From the NCBI GenBank assembly GCA_027484495.1, contig JAIXSW010000142.1:1-14412 (forward strand): a DNA stretch of 14,412 bases, in the 5' to 3' direction. The notes under the pieces were generated by a model. That model worked only from the letters and a program-made list of their open reading frames with translations. It had not been told where the DNA came from and did no database searches. This DNA comes from Gammaproteobacteria bacterium (GTDB lineage Bacteria; Pseudomonadota; Gammaproteobacteria; Enterobacterales; Alteromonadaceae). Below are positions 8,362 through 14,412 of the stretch, piece by piece (position 1 is the first letter of the stretch; every line of letters starts with the position of its first letter). The position numbers were made by a program, and so were the translations under genes.

Positions 8362-8447
8362 TGCGATAGCAAATTCCGCTACTAATTAGTCGTTTAGCTC
8401 AAATGTCATTTGCGACTAATCACACTTTTCTGCGATACGTTCCGCTA
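8362..8447. repeat. Pair of imperfect direct repeats in the divergent control region
   Basis: TGCGATA followed by TTCCGCTA occurs at 8362-8381 (5-nt spacer) and again at 8431-8447 (2-nt spacer). The two copies flank the inverted repeat at 8385-8420. A shorter shared word, AAATGT, precedes each copy (8351 and 8401). The arrangement looks like paired protein-binding sites; the protein is unknown. Confidence 0.5.
8385..8420. promoter_or_regulatory. Inverted repeat ATTAGTCG/CGACTAAT, candidate operator
   Basis: ATTAGTCG (8385-8392) and its exact complement CGACTAAT (8413-8420) are separated by 20 bp. The left arm overlaps a perfect 10-bp palindrome, ACTAATTAGT (8381-8390). It lies between the two direct repeats and between divergent genes, so it could serve either promoter. 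No cognate regulator is visible in the window. Confidence 0.4.
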
Positions 8448-8468
8448 TGCCACGTCGGTGAATCGCCT

Positions 8469-8474
8469 TATACT
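8469..8474 (+). promoter_or_regulatory. Candidate -10 element for the fadL-like gene
   Basis: TATACT (5/6 to TATAAT) lies 62 bp before the start codon. No good -35 sits at 16-18 bp upstream, so the promoter may need an activator bound in the repeat region just upstream. The predicted start, near 8481, would place the FadR-like box just downstream of it. Confidence 0.35.
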
Positions 8475-8488
8475 GCGGCGCTTTTAAA

Positions 8489-8505
8489 ACTGGTCCGTCC
8501 AGAAT
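8489..8505 (+). promoter_or_regulatory. FadR-like operator upstream of fadL-like gene
   Basis: AACTGGTCCGTCCAGAA resembles the E. coli FadR consensus AGCTGGTCCGACNTGTT. The left half CTGGTCCG is identical, and the reverse complement also reads CTGG-x-C-x-GACC-x-GTT. It lies 30-47 bp before the ATG and just after the candidate transcription start, where FadR represses fadL in E. coli and Vibrio. FadR releases DNA when it binds long-chain acyl-CoA. The match is visible; binding is inferred. Confidence 0.6.
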
Positions 8506-8535
8506 CCCCTTTCATGCACAGAGTTTGATGTCCTG

Positions 8536-9999
8536 ATGAAAAAATCCAGTCTCGCCGTTTTAATCTCCGCAGTTTGTTACAGTCAGCTTGTTCAGGCCGA
8601 AGGCTATAAACTTTTTGAGCAGTCGGTCAGTGCCATGGGCAATGCTTATGCCGGCCGTGGCGCCCAAATCACCGATGCCAGTCTGGTGTACTCTAACCCG
8701 GCCGCTATTACAGAATTGTCAGCAGCACAATGGGCTGGTGGTGTGAATTTGATCCATGCCGAAACCAAGTACAATCAAGTCAGTGCGCAAAATGCCGCGG
8801 GTTCTGCCGTGGTTGGTCGCAGCGATGGCCAAAATAGTTTGAATGAATTGGTGCCTTTTGTGTTTTACAGCACACCGGTGGACGACAAGTTATCGCTTGG
8901 CGCTGGTTTTTATGTGCCTTTTGGCTTGTCGGCCGATTATCAGGATGATTGGGCTGGACGCTATTTTGCCGATGAAACAGCGATTGAAGTGTTGGCATTC
9001 ACAGCGGTTGCCGGTTACAAGCTGACCGAACAATGGTCACTTGGCTTAGGGCTCAGCCTGAATCATGCCGAAGGCACCTTGTCCAAATTTAAAGATCACA
9101 ATGGCTTATGTGAACTTGGCGCAGGTATCAATCAACTGTACAAGGCTGATGTCTATAACCCATTGGTATGCCAAAGCCACTATTCGGTCACTGGCGATGA
9201 CCTTGCTGTTGGTTACAGCATTGGCCTGCATGGGGAGTTAAACCCTGATCTTCGCATCGCGCTGGCGTATCACAGCGCTATCCGGTTTAACCTGCAAGGC
9301 GATTCGGTGATCAGCAACACCCCCGTAACAGGCGCACAAGTTGCCGGTAACAGTAATTTTATCGTGGTAGGCCCTACATTACCCGCCATCAGTAAGCAAA
9401 CCGGAAAACTCGCCATCAATCCGTTGGCGACCGAAGCCAGTGAACTGGCTTTGACTACACCTGCCAGCCTGGCGCTAAGTCTTGACCATCAGCTCAATGC
9501 TACCTGGTCCTGGCAGGCCAGTCTGAGTTGGACACTGTGGAGTGACTTTCGGTCGATTGATATCATCAGCCGTGATGCCACCCCGTCTATTTCGTTGTCG
9601 ACACAGCAGCCACAGAATCTGAATCAAGCCGGTTATATTGGTTATATTCCTGAACACTGGCGCGACAGTTTCTCGGCCGCGCTGGGCCTGAGCTGGAAAG
9701 TCCAAAGCGACCGCACGCTGAAAACCGGTCTGGCGTTTGACGAAAATCCAATCGAACAATCACATCGCACCGCGCGGGTGCCGACTACTGATCGCATCTG
9801 GTGGACCATTGGCATGAACCAGCAAATGTCAACACACTGGACGCTGGATCTGGCCGCCGGCTGGATGTGGATGGACGCGTTAAACGTGCGGGAACGTGAA
9901 TACAATGTGCAGCAAGTGGCGTTGTATAAATCCGGTCTGAACGCGCATTTTGACAACGATGCCTGGTTATTAGGCATGCAGCTGAATTATCGCTATTAA
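8536..9999 (+). CDS. fadL: FadL-family long-chain fatty acid outer-membrane transporter
   Basis: Outer-membrane beta-barrel of the OMPP1/FadL/TodX family, 487 residues. Family members take up long-chain fatty acids or other hydrophobic compounds. It has a Sec signal peptide, with cleavage likely after VQA at residue 21, and a short N-terminal hatch segment starting EGYKLFEQS. The family signature NPA sits at residues 54-56 (SNPAAITEL), with the conserved GxGFYVPFG near 121-130. The C-terminal W-x-DS...FDENP...R-x-P-x-x-D-R-x-W region is present, and alternating barrel strands end in a terminal Tyr. Two cysteines (192 and 212) lie in a likely extracellular loop and could form a disulfide. Transcription diverges from the RND operon. 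The Shine-Dalgarno before the ATG is weak. A FadR-like box upstream supports fatty acid over other hydrophobic substrates, though the substrate is not proven. Confidence 0.9.
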   Translation: MKKSSLAVLISAVCYSQLVQAEGYKLFEQSVSAMGNAYAGRGAQITDASLVYSNPAAITELSAAQWAGGVNLIHAETKYNQVSAQNAAGSAVVGRSDGQNSLNELVPFVFYSTPVDDKLSLGAGFYVPFGLSADYQDDWAGRYFADETAIEVLAFTAVAGYKLTEQWSLGLGLSLNHAEGTLSKFKDHNGLCELGAGINQLYKADVYNPLVCQSHYSVTGDDLAVGYSIGLHGELNPDLRIALAYHSAIRFNLQGDSVISNTPVTGAQVAGNSNFIVVGPTLPAISKQTGKLAINPLATEASELALTTPASLALSLDHQLNATWSWQASLSWTLWSDFRSIDIISRDATPSISLSTQQPQNLNQAGYIGYIPEHWRDSFSAALGLSWKVQSDRTLKTGLAFDENPIEQSHRTARVPTTDRIWWTIGMNQQMSTHWTLDLAAGWMWMDALNVREREYNVQQVALYKSGLNAHFDNDAWLLGMQLNYRY

Positions 10000-10014
10000 A
10001 GCTGCAGCAAGTAG

Positions 10015-10036
10015 CAGACCCACCGGAGTGGGTCTG
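10015..10036 (+). terminator. Hairpin after fadL-like gene, candidate (bidirectional) terminator
   Basis: CAGACCCAC (10015-10023) pairs perfectly with GTGGGTCTG (10028-10036) around a CGGA tetraloop, 15 bp past the fadL stop. No T-run follows on either strand. It lies between convergent genes and may act with the next hairpin to stop or trim both transcripts. Confidence 0.5.
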
Positions 10037-10046
10037 GTTGAACCAC

Positions 10047-10071
10047 AGGCCTGCAGCAACACTGCGGGCCT
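10047..10071 (-). terminator. Second hairpin between convergent genes
   Basis: AGGCCTGCAG (10047-10056) pairs with CTGCGGGCCT (10062-10071), 10 pairs including one G-U, around a 5-nt loop. It is 12 bp past the DUF4097 stop on the minus strand and 47 bp past the fadL stop on the plus strand. Neither side has an adjacent T-run; on the plus strand TTTTT appears about 17 bp later. Confidence 0.45.
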
Positions 10072-10083
10072 CACCGAGACGGT

Positions 10084-11055
10084 CTAGTTTTTCTTCAGTT
10101 CAATTTCACCGGACACCGTTGAGATCTCGATATTGCCTTCGCCACTGCCAGTACGAAATTCCAGATGGCGGCGTGGGCCATATTTGTCGCGGGTTGGTTT
10201 GTCATCCGTCAGTCCATTGTCGATATCCCCGCCGGCGCTGGCTTCGAGGTCAAAGCGGGCACTGACATCAGCATCCAGCGTTAACCGGCTGGCGCCGCTG
10301 ACGCTGCTGGCAGATACTTTCGGTTTTTTACTATTTTTCAGCACGGCGCGGATCTCCCCGTTGACGCTGCTGAACTCCAGCCGCTCAGTACCGTTCAGGT
10401 CCAGCTGACCTTCGCCATTGACAACCTCGAGCTCAACCTCCCGGGCACTACTTTGCATAGAGATCTCACCATTCACCGATTCCACTTCCAGCGAACCACT
10501 TGAACCTTTATCGTTGATTTCACCGTTGACTGTGGTCAGATGCAAGCGGCCGGTGTTGTCGACGCTGTTGATCTGACCGTTGACAGTTTCCAGTACGATA
10601 TCGCCTTTGAGTTTCTCGCCACTGACCGCACCGTTGACTGTGGTCAGTTTCGCGCCGCCTTCGACGCCGACGGCGCTGACATTGGCATTAACGCCACTGA
10701 ATTTCAGCTCACTGCCGACCGGCACTTCAATAGTCAGGTCTGAGCCTTCTTGTTTCTCCGAATTCCAGCCACCGTAAATAGTGCGTGGCATTTTGACCTG
10801 AAAACGGGTGACGCCTTTCTCCGAAGTCAGCTCATAGCCTTCAGCTTTTTCGTCCAGCGTGCCTTTGACACTGAATTTGTTGCCTTTGACGGCGACGATC
10901 CGCACTTCACCCCGCATATTTTCAATTTCGATTTTTTCGGTGGCACTGACAGTGCGGCTTTGGTCAATCGCCTCGCCGGCAGCCCAGGCTGGCGCCTGTA
11001 ATAAAGCCAACGCCAGCACTGTCAGTTTCAATTGTTGTTTCGTTGATAGATCCAT
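10084..11055 (-). CDS. Exported DUF4097-family beta-solenoid protein
   Basis: Secreted protein of 323 residues in the DUF4097 (putative adhesin-like) family; molecular function unknown. The signal peptide is about 1-25 (hydrophobic LTVLALALL, cleavage likely after APAWA). From residue 138 the chain repeats V-N-G/S-G turns at about 140, 158, 176, 194, 212, 231 and 252, with a last one at 314. The spacing is 18 residues for the first five, then 19 and 21. This periodicity is what a right-handed beta-solenoid with one turn per repeat would give. No membrane anchor or catalytic motif is visible. The ATG at 11055 has AGGAG 7 nt upstream, overlapping the stop of the putative anti-sigma gene, so it is translationally coupled. 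It is third in the sigma/anti-sigma operon and may be an effector or sensor partner of that stress response. Confidence 0.85.
   Translation of the reverse strand: MDLSTKQQLKLTVLALALLQAPAWAAGEAIDQSRTVSATEKIEIENMRGEVRIVAVKGNKFSVKGTLDEKAEGYELTSEKGVTRFQVKMPRTIYGGWNSEKQEGSDLTIEVPVGSELKFSGVNANVSAVGVEGGAKLTTVNGAVSGEKLKGDIVLETVNGQINSVDNTGRLHLTTVNGEINDKGSSGSLEVESVNGEISMQSSAREVELEVVNGEGQLDLNGTERLEFSSVNGEIRAVLKNSKKPKVSASSVSGASRLTLDADVSARFDLEASAGGDIDNGLTDDKPTRDKYGPRRHLEFRTGSGEGNIEISTVSGEIELKKN
10354..10644 (-). repeat. 18-residue protein repeat region in the DUF4097 protein
   Basis: Residues 138-234 carry six units with a VNG turn: TTVNG, ETVNG, TTVNG, ESVNG, EVVNG and SSVNG. The first five are exactly 54 bp apart. 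The DNA echoes this with recurring CCGTTGAC or similar words, but units have diverged in sequence, so this is an old protein repeat and not a recent tandem duplication. Confidence 0.8.
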
Positions 11056-11065
11056 GGTTGTACTC

Positions 11066-11563
11066 CTAAGTCAGTTCGCTGGTTTTTACCAGTTTGGCAA
11101 TGTAGCTAAGTTGTTGTTGCTGAATACGTTGTAATTGTTGAATTAATTTTTGGTCATCCGGCTGAAACTGTAATGCCAGCTCAATCTGCCCCTGAGCTTT
11201 GTGCCAGATTAACAGTTGCCGTGACCAGTCCGTAAATCCTTCCGGTACTTGCTTTAACCCTTTAAGCTGGCGGGTTTGTTCAGCGTTCAGTTGCTGTTGT
11301 AGCTGCTGACTGACCGCTAACAGCAACCTGCTATCATCAGTTGATTCGGCGGTTTCAAAGCTCAGCTGCGGTTCGATTGCCGGCTGCTGTGGCCAGAACC
11401 AGAAAGTCAGTACTGCGGCTGCAGCTACCCCCAGCCAGTTGCGGTAAACCGGTTGCCGGCGCGGCACCAACCGTTCGGACAGTTCTGGCCATAAGTCGCG
11501 TTGAGGTTCAACCTCTGGTGCTAACTGTGAAATCAGTGCATCTAACTGCTGCTCAGTTTTCAT
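11066..11563 (-). CDS. Putative membrane anti-sigma factor (single TM)
   Basis: A 165-residue protein of unknown exact family. Its position directly after an ECF sigma gene, with an 11-bp overlap, and its topology suggest an anti-sigma factor. The short cytosolic N-terminus (1-40) includes an amphipathic helix and RDLWPEL near 22-28. One transmembrane helix follows (about 42-58, WLGVAAAAVLTFWFW), then a periplasmic domain (about 60-165). The periplasmic part is Gln/Leu-rich and probably helical or coiled-coil (SQQLQQQL near 85-92, QQLQRIQQQQL near 142-152). It lacks the H-x3-C-x2-C zinc motif of ZAS anti-sigmas; in fact it has no cysteine. The ATG at 11563 has GGAG 8 nt upstream. It likely holds the sigma factor at the membrane until an envelope signal acts on the periplasmic part. 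Confidence 0.7.
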   Translation of the reverse strand: MKTEQQLDALISQLAPEVEPQRDLWPELSERLVPRRQPVYRNWLGVAAAAVLTFWFWPQQPAIEPQLSFETAESTDDSRLLLAVSQQLQQQLNAEQTRQLKGLKQVPEGFTDWSRQLLIWHKAQGQIELALQFQPDDQKLIQQLQRIQQQQLSYIAKLVKTSELT

Positions 11564-12065
11564 CTAACCAACTCCGTAATAACTGTCTTGCCCGGTGATA
11601 TTGGGCTTTACTACTGCCTTCGGCGATTCCGAGCAACTCAGCAATTTCATTGTGCTGATAACCTTCCAGCGCGAATAACACAAAAACAGCGCGGGCCTGA
11701 GCCGGCAGGCGCAAAATCGCCTGCTCCAGCTGCGGCATTTCCGGCACATCGAGATAACCTTGTTCTTCCGGTTCCTCATCAACAACCAATCGCATGACTT
11801 TGTTTTTCCGCCATAAATCGACGGCCGTGCGGCTGCTGATACTGTGTAACCAGGTCGAAAAACTGCTGTCACCGCGAAATCCCGGTAGTTGCTGCCAGGC
11901 CCGCACGAAGGCTTCCTGCGTGGCATCTTCGGCCTGGCCGCGATCGGCCAGCAAGCGTAGGCAGATTGCATAAACCCGTCCTTTAAATTGATGATACAAC
12001 TGATAAAAAGCTTGTTGATCACCTTTTTTTGCCTGATTAACCCAGGTTTCCACCTGTTGCTGCAT
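11553..12065 (-). CDS. ECF-type RNA polymerase sigma factor
   Basis: Extracytoplasmic-function sigma factor of 170 residues, typical ECF length. Region 2 spans about residues 18-87: the helix with EDATQEAFVRAW at 46-57 and FRGDSSFSTWLHSISSR at 63-79 are classic core-binding and -10-recognition segments. A short acidic linker (about 94-112) follows. Region 4 spans about 113-166, with LPAQARAVFVLFALEGYQHNEIAELLGI and the recognition helix GSSKAQYHRAR near 150-160. It ends inside the start of the anti-sigma gene (ATGAAAACTGA overlap). An in-frame TAA upstream fixes the ATG at 12065; the Shine-Dalgarno is weak (GGA 12 nt away). No convincing sigma-70 promoter shows in the 130 bp upstream, so self-transcription from an ECF promoter is possible. 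Confidence 0.93.
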   Translation of the reverse strand: MQQQVETWVNQAKKGDQQAFYQLYHQFKGRVYAICLRLLADRGQAEDATQEAFVRAWQQLPGFRGDSSFSTWLHSISSRTAVDLWRKNKVMRLVVDEEPEEQGYLDVPEMPQLEQAILRLPAQARAVFVLFALEGYQHNEIAELLGIAEGSSKAQYHRARQLLRSWLDEN

Positions 12066-12193
12066 CGGGATGCAATTTCCATCTTAAATTGTTGTTGTCA
12101 GTGTAGTCGCAAGGCTGTTGCCAATGGTTTAAAGCAGCGGCAAAAAATACTGAAATAAAACCATGGTGAAGTCATTCAGCAGTTTTTCGCTGT

Positions 12194-12217
12194 AAAAAAG
12201 CCGGCTTATCACCGGCT
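12194..12217 (-). terminator. Intrinsic terminator of the ptsP-lgt-thyA operon
   Basis: On the minus strand, AGCCGG (12217-12212), a 7-nt loop and CCGGCT (12204-12199) are followed by a continuous T-run to 12194. It lies about 44 bp past the thyA stop codon. This is the one canonical Rho-independent terminator in the window, and it isolates thyA from the sigma-factor operon. Confidence 0.9.
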
Positions 12218-12260
12218 CTGCTGGAAAACAATAGGCTACTGCAATGAGGCTTTGACTGCG

Positions 12261-13094
12261 TTAGATCGCGACCGGCGCTTTGATATGCGGATGGGCTTGG
12301 TAGCCCTGCAGTTCAAAATCGGCATAGGAAAAAGCAAAAATATCCTTCACTGCCGGATTCAGCTTCATCTGCGGTAACGGGTAAGGTGTGCGGCTCAGTT
12401 GCAGTTCCACCTGTTCCAGATGGTTCAGATACAAATGCGCGTCACCAAAGGTATGGATAAAATCACCGGGCGCAAGGTCACAGACCTGCGCCACCATCAG
12501 TGTTAACAACGCGTAACTGGCGATGTTAAACGGCACGCCGAGGAAGATATCCGCGCTACGCTGATACAGCTGACAAGACAATTTACCGTCATTGACATAA
12601 AACTGGAACAACGTATGGCATGGTGGCAACGCCTGTTTACCCTTTGCAGCGTTTTCGCGTGGCGAAAACTGCGTATCGGGTAACAAGGCCGGATTCCACG
12701 CACTGACTATCAGCCGGCGCGAATCGGGAGTGCGTTTAATGTCGTTGATGAGCTGGCTGATTTGATCAATGACCTGACCATCAGCCCCCAGCCAACTGCG
12801 CCACTGCGCACCATAAACCGGGCCCAATTCACCGTCGTCAGTAGCCCAGCCATCCCAAATCGACACGCCATTGGCTTTCAGATATCCGATATTGGTATCG
12901 CCCTGTAAAAACCACAGCAGCTCATGAATGATCGATTTCAAATGGCATTTTTTGGTGGTGACCAAAGGAAAGCCTTCAGCCAGATTAAAGCGCATCTGAT
13001 AACCAAACACGCTAATGGTACCTGTGCCGGTGCGGTCGGTTTTCCGATGGCCCTGCTCCAGCACATGACGCATCAAATCCAGATACTGTTTCAT
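12261..13094 (-). CDS. thyA: Thymidylate synthase
   Basis: Converts dUMP to dTMP using 5,10-methylene-tetrahydrofolate; cytosolic homodimer; 277 residues. Visible active-site parts are R21 (phosphate binding, TDRTGTGT), R126-R127 (donated across the dimer, DSRRLIVSAWNP), the catalytic C159 in LPPCHTLFQFYV, the RSADIFLGVPFN block with D182 and N190, and H220/Y222 in FGDAHLY. The C-terminus APVAI is intact. Compared with E. coli ThyA (264 residues) there is an insert of about a dozen residues just before the catalytic loop (about 140-155, TQFSPRENAAKGKQ). Such an insert occurs in other bacterial ThyA proteins. The ATG overlaps the lgt stop as ATGA, with GGGAG 6 nt upstream, so translation is coupled to lgt. 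A strong terminator follows. Confidence 0.98.
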   Translation of the reverse strand: MKQYLDLMRHVLEQGHRKTDRTGTGTISVFGYQMRFNLAEGFPLVTTKKCHLKSIIHELLWFLQGDTNIGYLKANGVSIWDGWATDDGELGPVYGAQWRSWLGADGQVIDQISQLINDIKRTPDSRRLIVSAWNPALLPDTQFSPRENAAKGKQALPPCHTLFQFYVNDGKLSCQLYQRSADIFLGVPFNIASYALLTLMVAQVCDLAPGDFIHTFGDAHLYLNHLEQVELQLSRTPYPLPQMKLNPAVKDIFAFSYADFELQGYQAHPHIKAPVAI

Positions 13095-13891
13095 GCTTTA
13101 CTCCCTTCGCGGCGATAACCCCAAACAATCAAGGCAATACCACTGAGGATCATCGGCATACAGAGCCACTGTCCCATCGACATGCCAAGACTGAGGATGC
13201 CAAGATGCGCATCCGGCTCGCGGAAAAACTCTATGCCAAAGCGGAAAACGCCATAGCCCAGCAGAAACAGACCACCAATATTGCCCGCCGGCGGATTGCG
13301 TTTTTTGTACCAAACCAGCATTAAAAACAGCACTATACCTTCGAAAAAGAATTCATATAGCTGACTTGGGTGACGCGGCAACGGGCCGGCGCCCGGAAAT
13401 AACATGGCCCAGGGCACCTCTGCAGTACGTCCCCACAATTCACCGTTAATAAAGTTACCGATCCGGCCTGCACCAAGACCTAGTGGCAACAGCATGACAA
13501 CAAAATCACCGAGCTGCAGATAACTTTTATTAAACTTCCGGCTCAGCAGCCACATAGCAGTCAACACGCCCAGCACACCGCCGTGAAACGACATGCCGCC
13601 TTCCCATGTGCGGAACAGATACAGCGGATCGGCCAGAAACTCACCGAAGTTGTAAAACAGTACGTAGCCAACCCGGCCACCCAGCACCACACCGAGGAAA
13701 CCGTAAAACATCAAATCACTGACCTGATCGCGCGTCCAGCCTGAGTTCGGCTTATCTGCGGCGCGATTCGCCAGATAGTTGGCCATGACAAATGCAATCA
13801 GATACATCAGCCCGTACCAACGGATACTAAGCGGACCCAGGCTGAAAATCACCGGGTCAATTTGTGGGAATACCAGATAAGATGGCGACAT
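13091..13891 (-). CDS. lgt: Prolipoprotein diacylglyceryl transferase
   Basis: Inner-membrane enzyme that transfers diacylglycerol from phosphatidylglycerol to the lipobox cysteine of prolipoproteins, the first step of lipoprotein maturation. With the start at 13891 (MSPSYLVFPQIDPVIF) it has 266 residues and aligns directly with the E. coli N-terminus. The open frame extends 13 codons further to 13930, but that extension has no family counterpart and no better ribosome site. Key residues keep E. coli numbering: H103 (SFHGG), R143, N146, E151 and G154 in the Lgt signature GAGRIGNFINGELWGR. R217 and E221 match E. coli R239/E243. It is shorter than E. coli Lgt because a loop after PWAMLFPG is missing. 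It is followed by thyA with a 4-bp overlap. The adaptor lipoprotein in this window would be one of its substrates. Confidence 0.97.
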   Translation of the reverse strand: MSPSYLVFPQIDPVIFSLGPLSIRWYGLMYLIAFVMANYLANRAADKPNSGWTRDQVSDLMFYGFLGVVLGGRVGYVLFYNFGEFLADPLYLFRTWEGGMSFHGGVLGVLTAMWLLSRKFNKSYLQLGDFVVMLLPLGLGAGRIGNFINGELWGRTAEVPWAMLFPGAGPLPRHPSQLYEFFFEGIVLFLMLVWYKKRNPPAGNIGGLFLLGYGVFRFGIEFFREPDAHLGILSLGMSMGQWLCMPMILSGIALIVWGYRREGSKA

Positions 13892-13937
13892 TAGACAACT
13901 CGTCAGCAGATGAAAAATTAAAGGCCACATGATACGA

Positions 13938-13973
13938 GAACCGGCGGGAAAGCCAAGGGCTTTATGGCGGTTC
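13938..13973 (-). other. Two-tier hairpin between ptsP and lgt
   Basis: In the 97-bp gap between ptsP and lgt, GAACCG and CGGTTC form an outer 6-bp stem. Inside it AAAGCC and GGCTTT form a second 6-bp stem with a 3-nt loop. No T-run follows, so full termination is unlikely; partial attenuation or mRNA stabilisation is possible. Confidence 0.4.
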
Positions 13974-13988
13974 TACGATCGAAGCCGA

Positions 13989-14412
13989 TCAGGCGCGCAA
14001 CTGATTCAACAACTGCTTCTGATCAAGGAAACGCTGGACCAGCACTCTGACCTGTTTTGGCGATTGGCAGGCCAACACGTCCGGCAACAGCAACCGCAGT
14101 TCAGCTAAATCAATTCGGCGCAATAACCATTTGATTTTGGCCAGATTACTATGGTTCATACTAAAACTGTTAAAGCCCATCGCTGCCAGCGTTAATACCC
14201 CAAGCGGCTCACCGCCAAGTTCGCCACAGATACTGATCGGAAACTGCAAACCATGGGCTTGTTGGCCTAACTGATTAAGCGCTCTTAATACGGCTGGATG
14301 CATTGCATCGTATAAATTGCCGACCCGCGGATTGTTCCGATCGACCGCCAGCAGGTACTGGGTTAAATCGTTGGTTCCGACCGAACAAAAATCGACCTTT
14401 CGTGCCAATTCA
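13989..14412 (-). CDS. ptsP: PtsP (enzyme I-Ntr) C-terminal end, 5' part outside the window
   Basis: C-terminal about 140 residues of the phosphoenolpyruvate-protein phosphotransferase of the nitrogen PTS. The full-length enzyme is around 750 residues, with a GAF domain, a phosphohistidine domain and a PEP-binding TIM-barrel. The segment seen is the end of that barrel. FCSVGTNDLTQYLLAVDRNN (PEP-binding strand with N and D) is followed by SICGELGGEP, with the conserved Cys that acts as proton donor in enzyme I. The frame is open to the window edge at 14412, so no start is visible. The enzyme passes phosphate to NPr and then EIIA-Ntr in a regulatory chain. It lies upstream of lgt, as in E. coli. 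Confidence 0.95.
   Translation of the reverse strand, partial: ELARKVDFCSVGTNDLTQYLLAVDRNNPRVGNLYDAMHPAVLRALNQLGQQAHGLQFPISICGELGGEPLGVLTLAAMGFNSFSMNHSNLAKIKWLLRRIDLAELRLLLPDVLACQSPKQVRVLVQRFLDQKQLLNQLRA

Larger units (their letters stand above)
8213..8535. other. Divergent control region between RND operon and fadL-like gene
   Basis: This 323-bp stretch has no credible ORF. The fadL side (8350-8510) holds repeats, a candidate -10 element and a FadR-like box, listed separately. The adaptor side (8281-8330) is AT-rich. On the minus strand it offers only weak promoter matches, for example TTGTAT, 18 nt, CATAAA, or a TATGAT with no good -35. No regulator gene lies beside it. Confidence 0.6.

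Noticed and set aside
10354..10644. Possible DNA tandem repeat or CRISPR-like array
   Set aside because: The 54-bp periodicity is coding and units have diverged at the DNA level; there are no identical repeats or unique spacers.
11564..12082. Minus-strand open frame of 172 codons overlapping the sigma factor
   Set aside because: It is a frame shadow; the adjacent frame encodes clear sigma regions 2 and 4, and this one has no domain sense.
12066..12193. Sigma-70 or ECF promoter before the sigma factor gene
   Set aside because: TTGCGA and TACACT words are present but not in correct spacing, and a GGCAAC word is only a loose ECF -35; none is good enough to list.
13892..13930. Thirteen-codon N-terminal extension of Lgt
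   Set aside because: Homology to Lgt starts at MSPSYLVFP (13891); the extension has no counterpart in E. coli Lgt and no better ribosome site.

Overview
The window looks like chromosome of a free-living gammaproteobacterium. The ptsP-lgt-thyA order matches the E. coli arrangement, and Lgt, ThyA and PtsP all read as gammaproteobacterial versions. Base composition and codon use look moderate and even, and I see no mobile element, phage gene, tRNA, rRNA or CRISPR array. A genus in the Alteromonadales/Aeromonadales range (for example a Rheinheimera-like organism) would fit, but that is a guess from general appearance.

Layout from left to right. (1) 1-700, minus strand: the N-terminal 158 residues of a UPF0016/TMEM165-GDT1 cation exporter, preceded by a well-formed yybP-ykoY manganese riboswitch and a near-consensus sigma-70 promoter. 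This is a Mn2+-induced Mn2+ export unit. (2) 719-8212, minus strand: a three-gene RND efflux operon, transcribed as lipoprotein adaptor, RND permease A, RND permease B. No outer-membrane channel is encoded here, but the adaptor keeps a TolC-docking tip motif. Both permeases have VDN in TM4 and VNN in TM10 instead of the AcrB Asp-Asp/Lys relay. (3) 8213-8535: a 323-bp divergent control region with a direct repeat, an inverted repeat and a good FadR-like box. (4) 8536-9999, plus strand: a FadL-family long-chain fatty acid outer-membrane transporter. (5) 10000-10083: two strong hairpins between convergent genes. (6) 10084-12065, minus strand: a tightly packed ECF sigma factor, one-TM putative anti-sigma and DUF4097 exported beta-solenoid operon. 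(7) 12194-14412, minus strand: the end of ptsP, then lgt, then thyA overlapping lgt by ATGA, closed by a canonical intrinsic terminator.

Most of the window is conserved housekeeping or envelope function. The parts most worth a second look are the riboswitch's non-terminator expression platform, the repeat-rich divergent control region, the paired RND permeases with an unusual hydrophobic linker in permease A, and the sigma/anti-sigma/solenoid cassette, whose signal and solenoid function are unknown.
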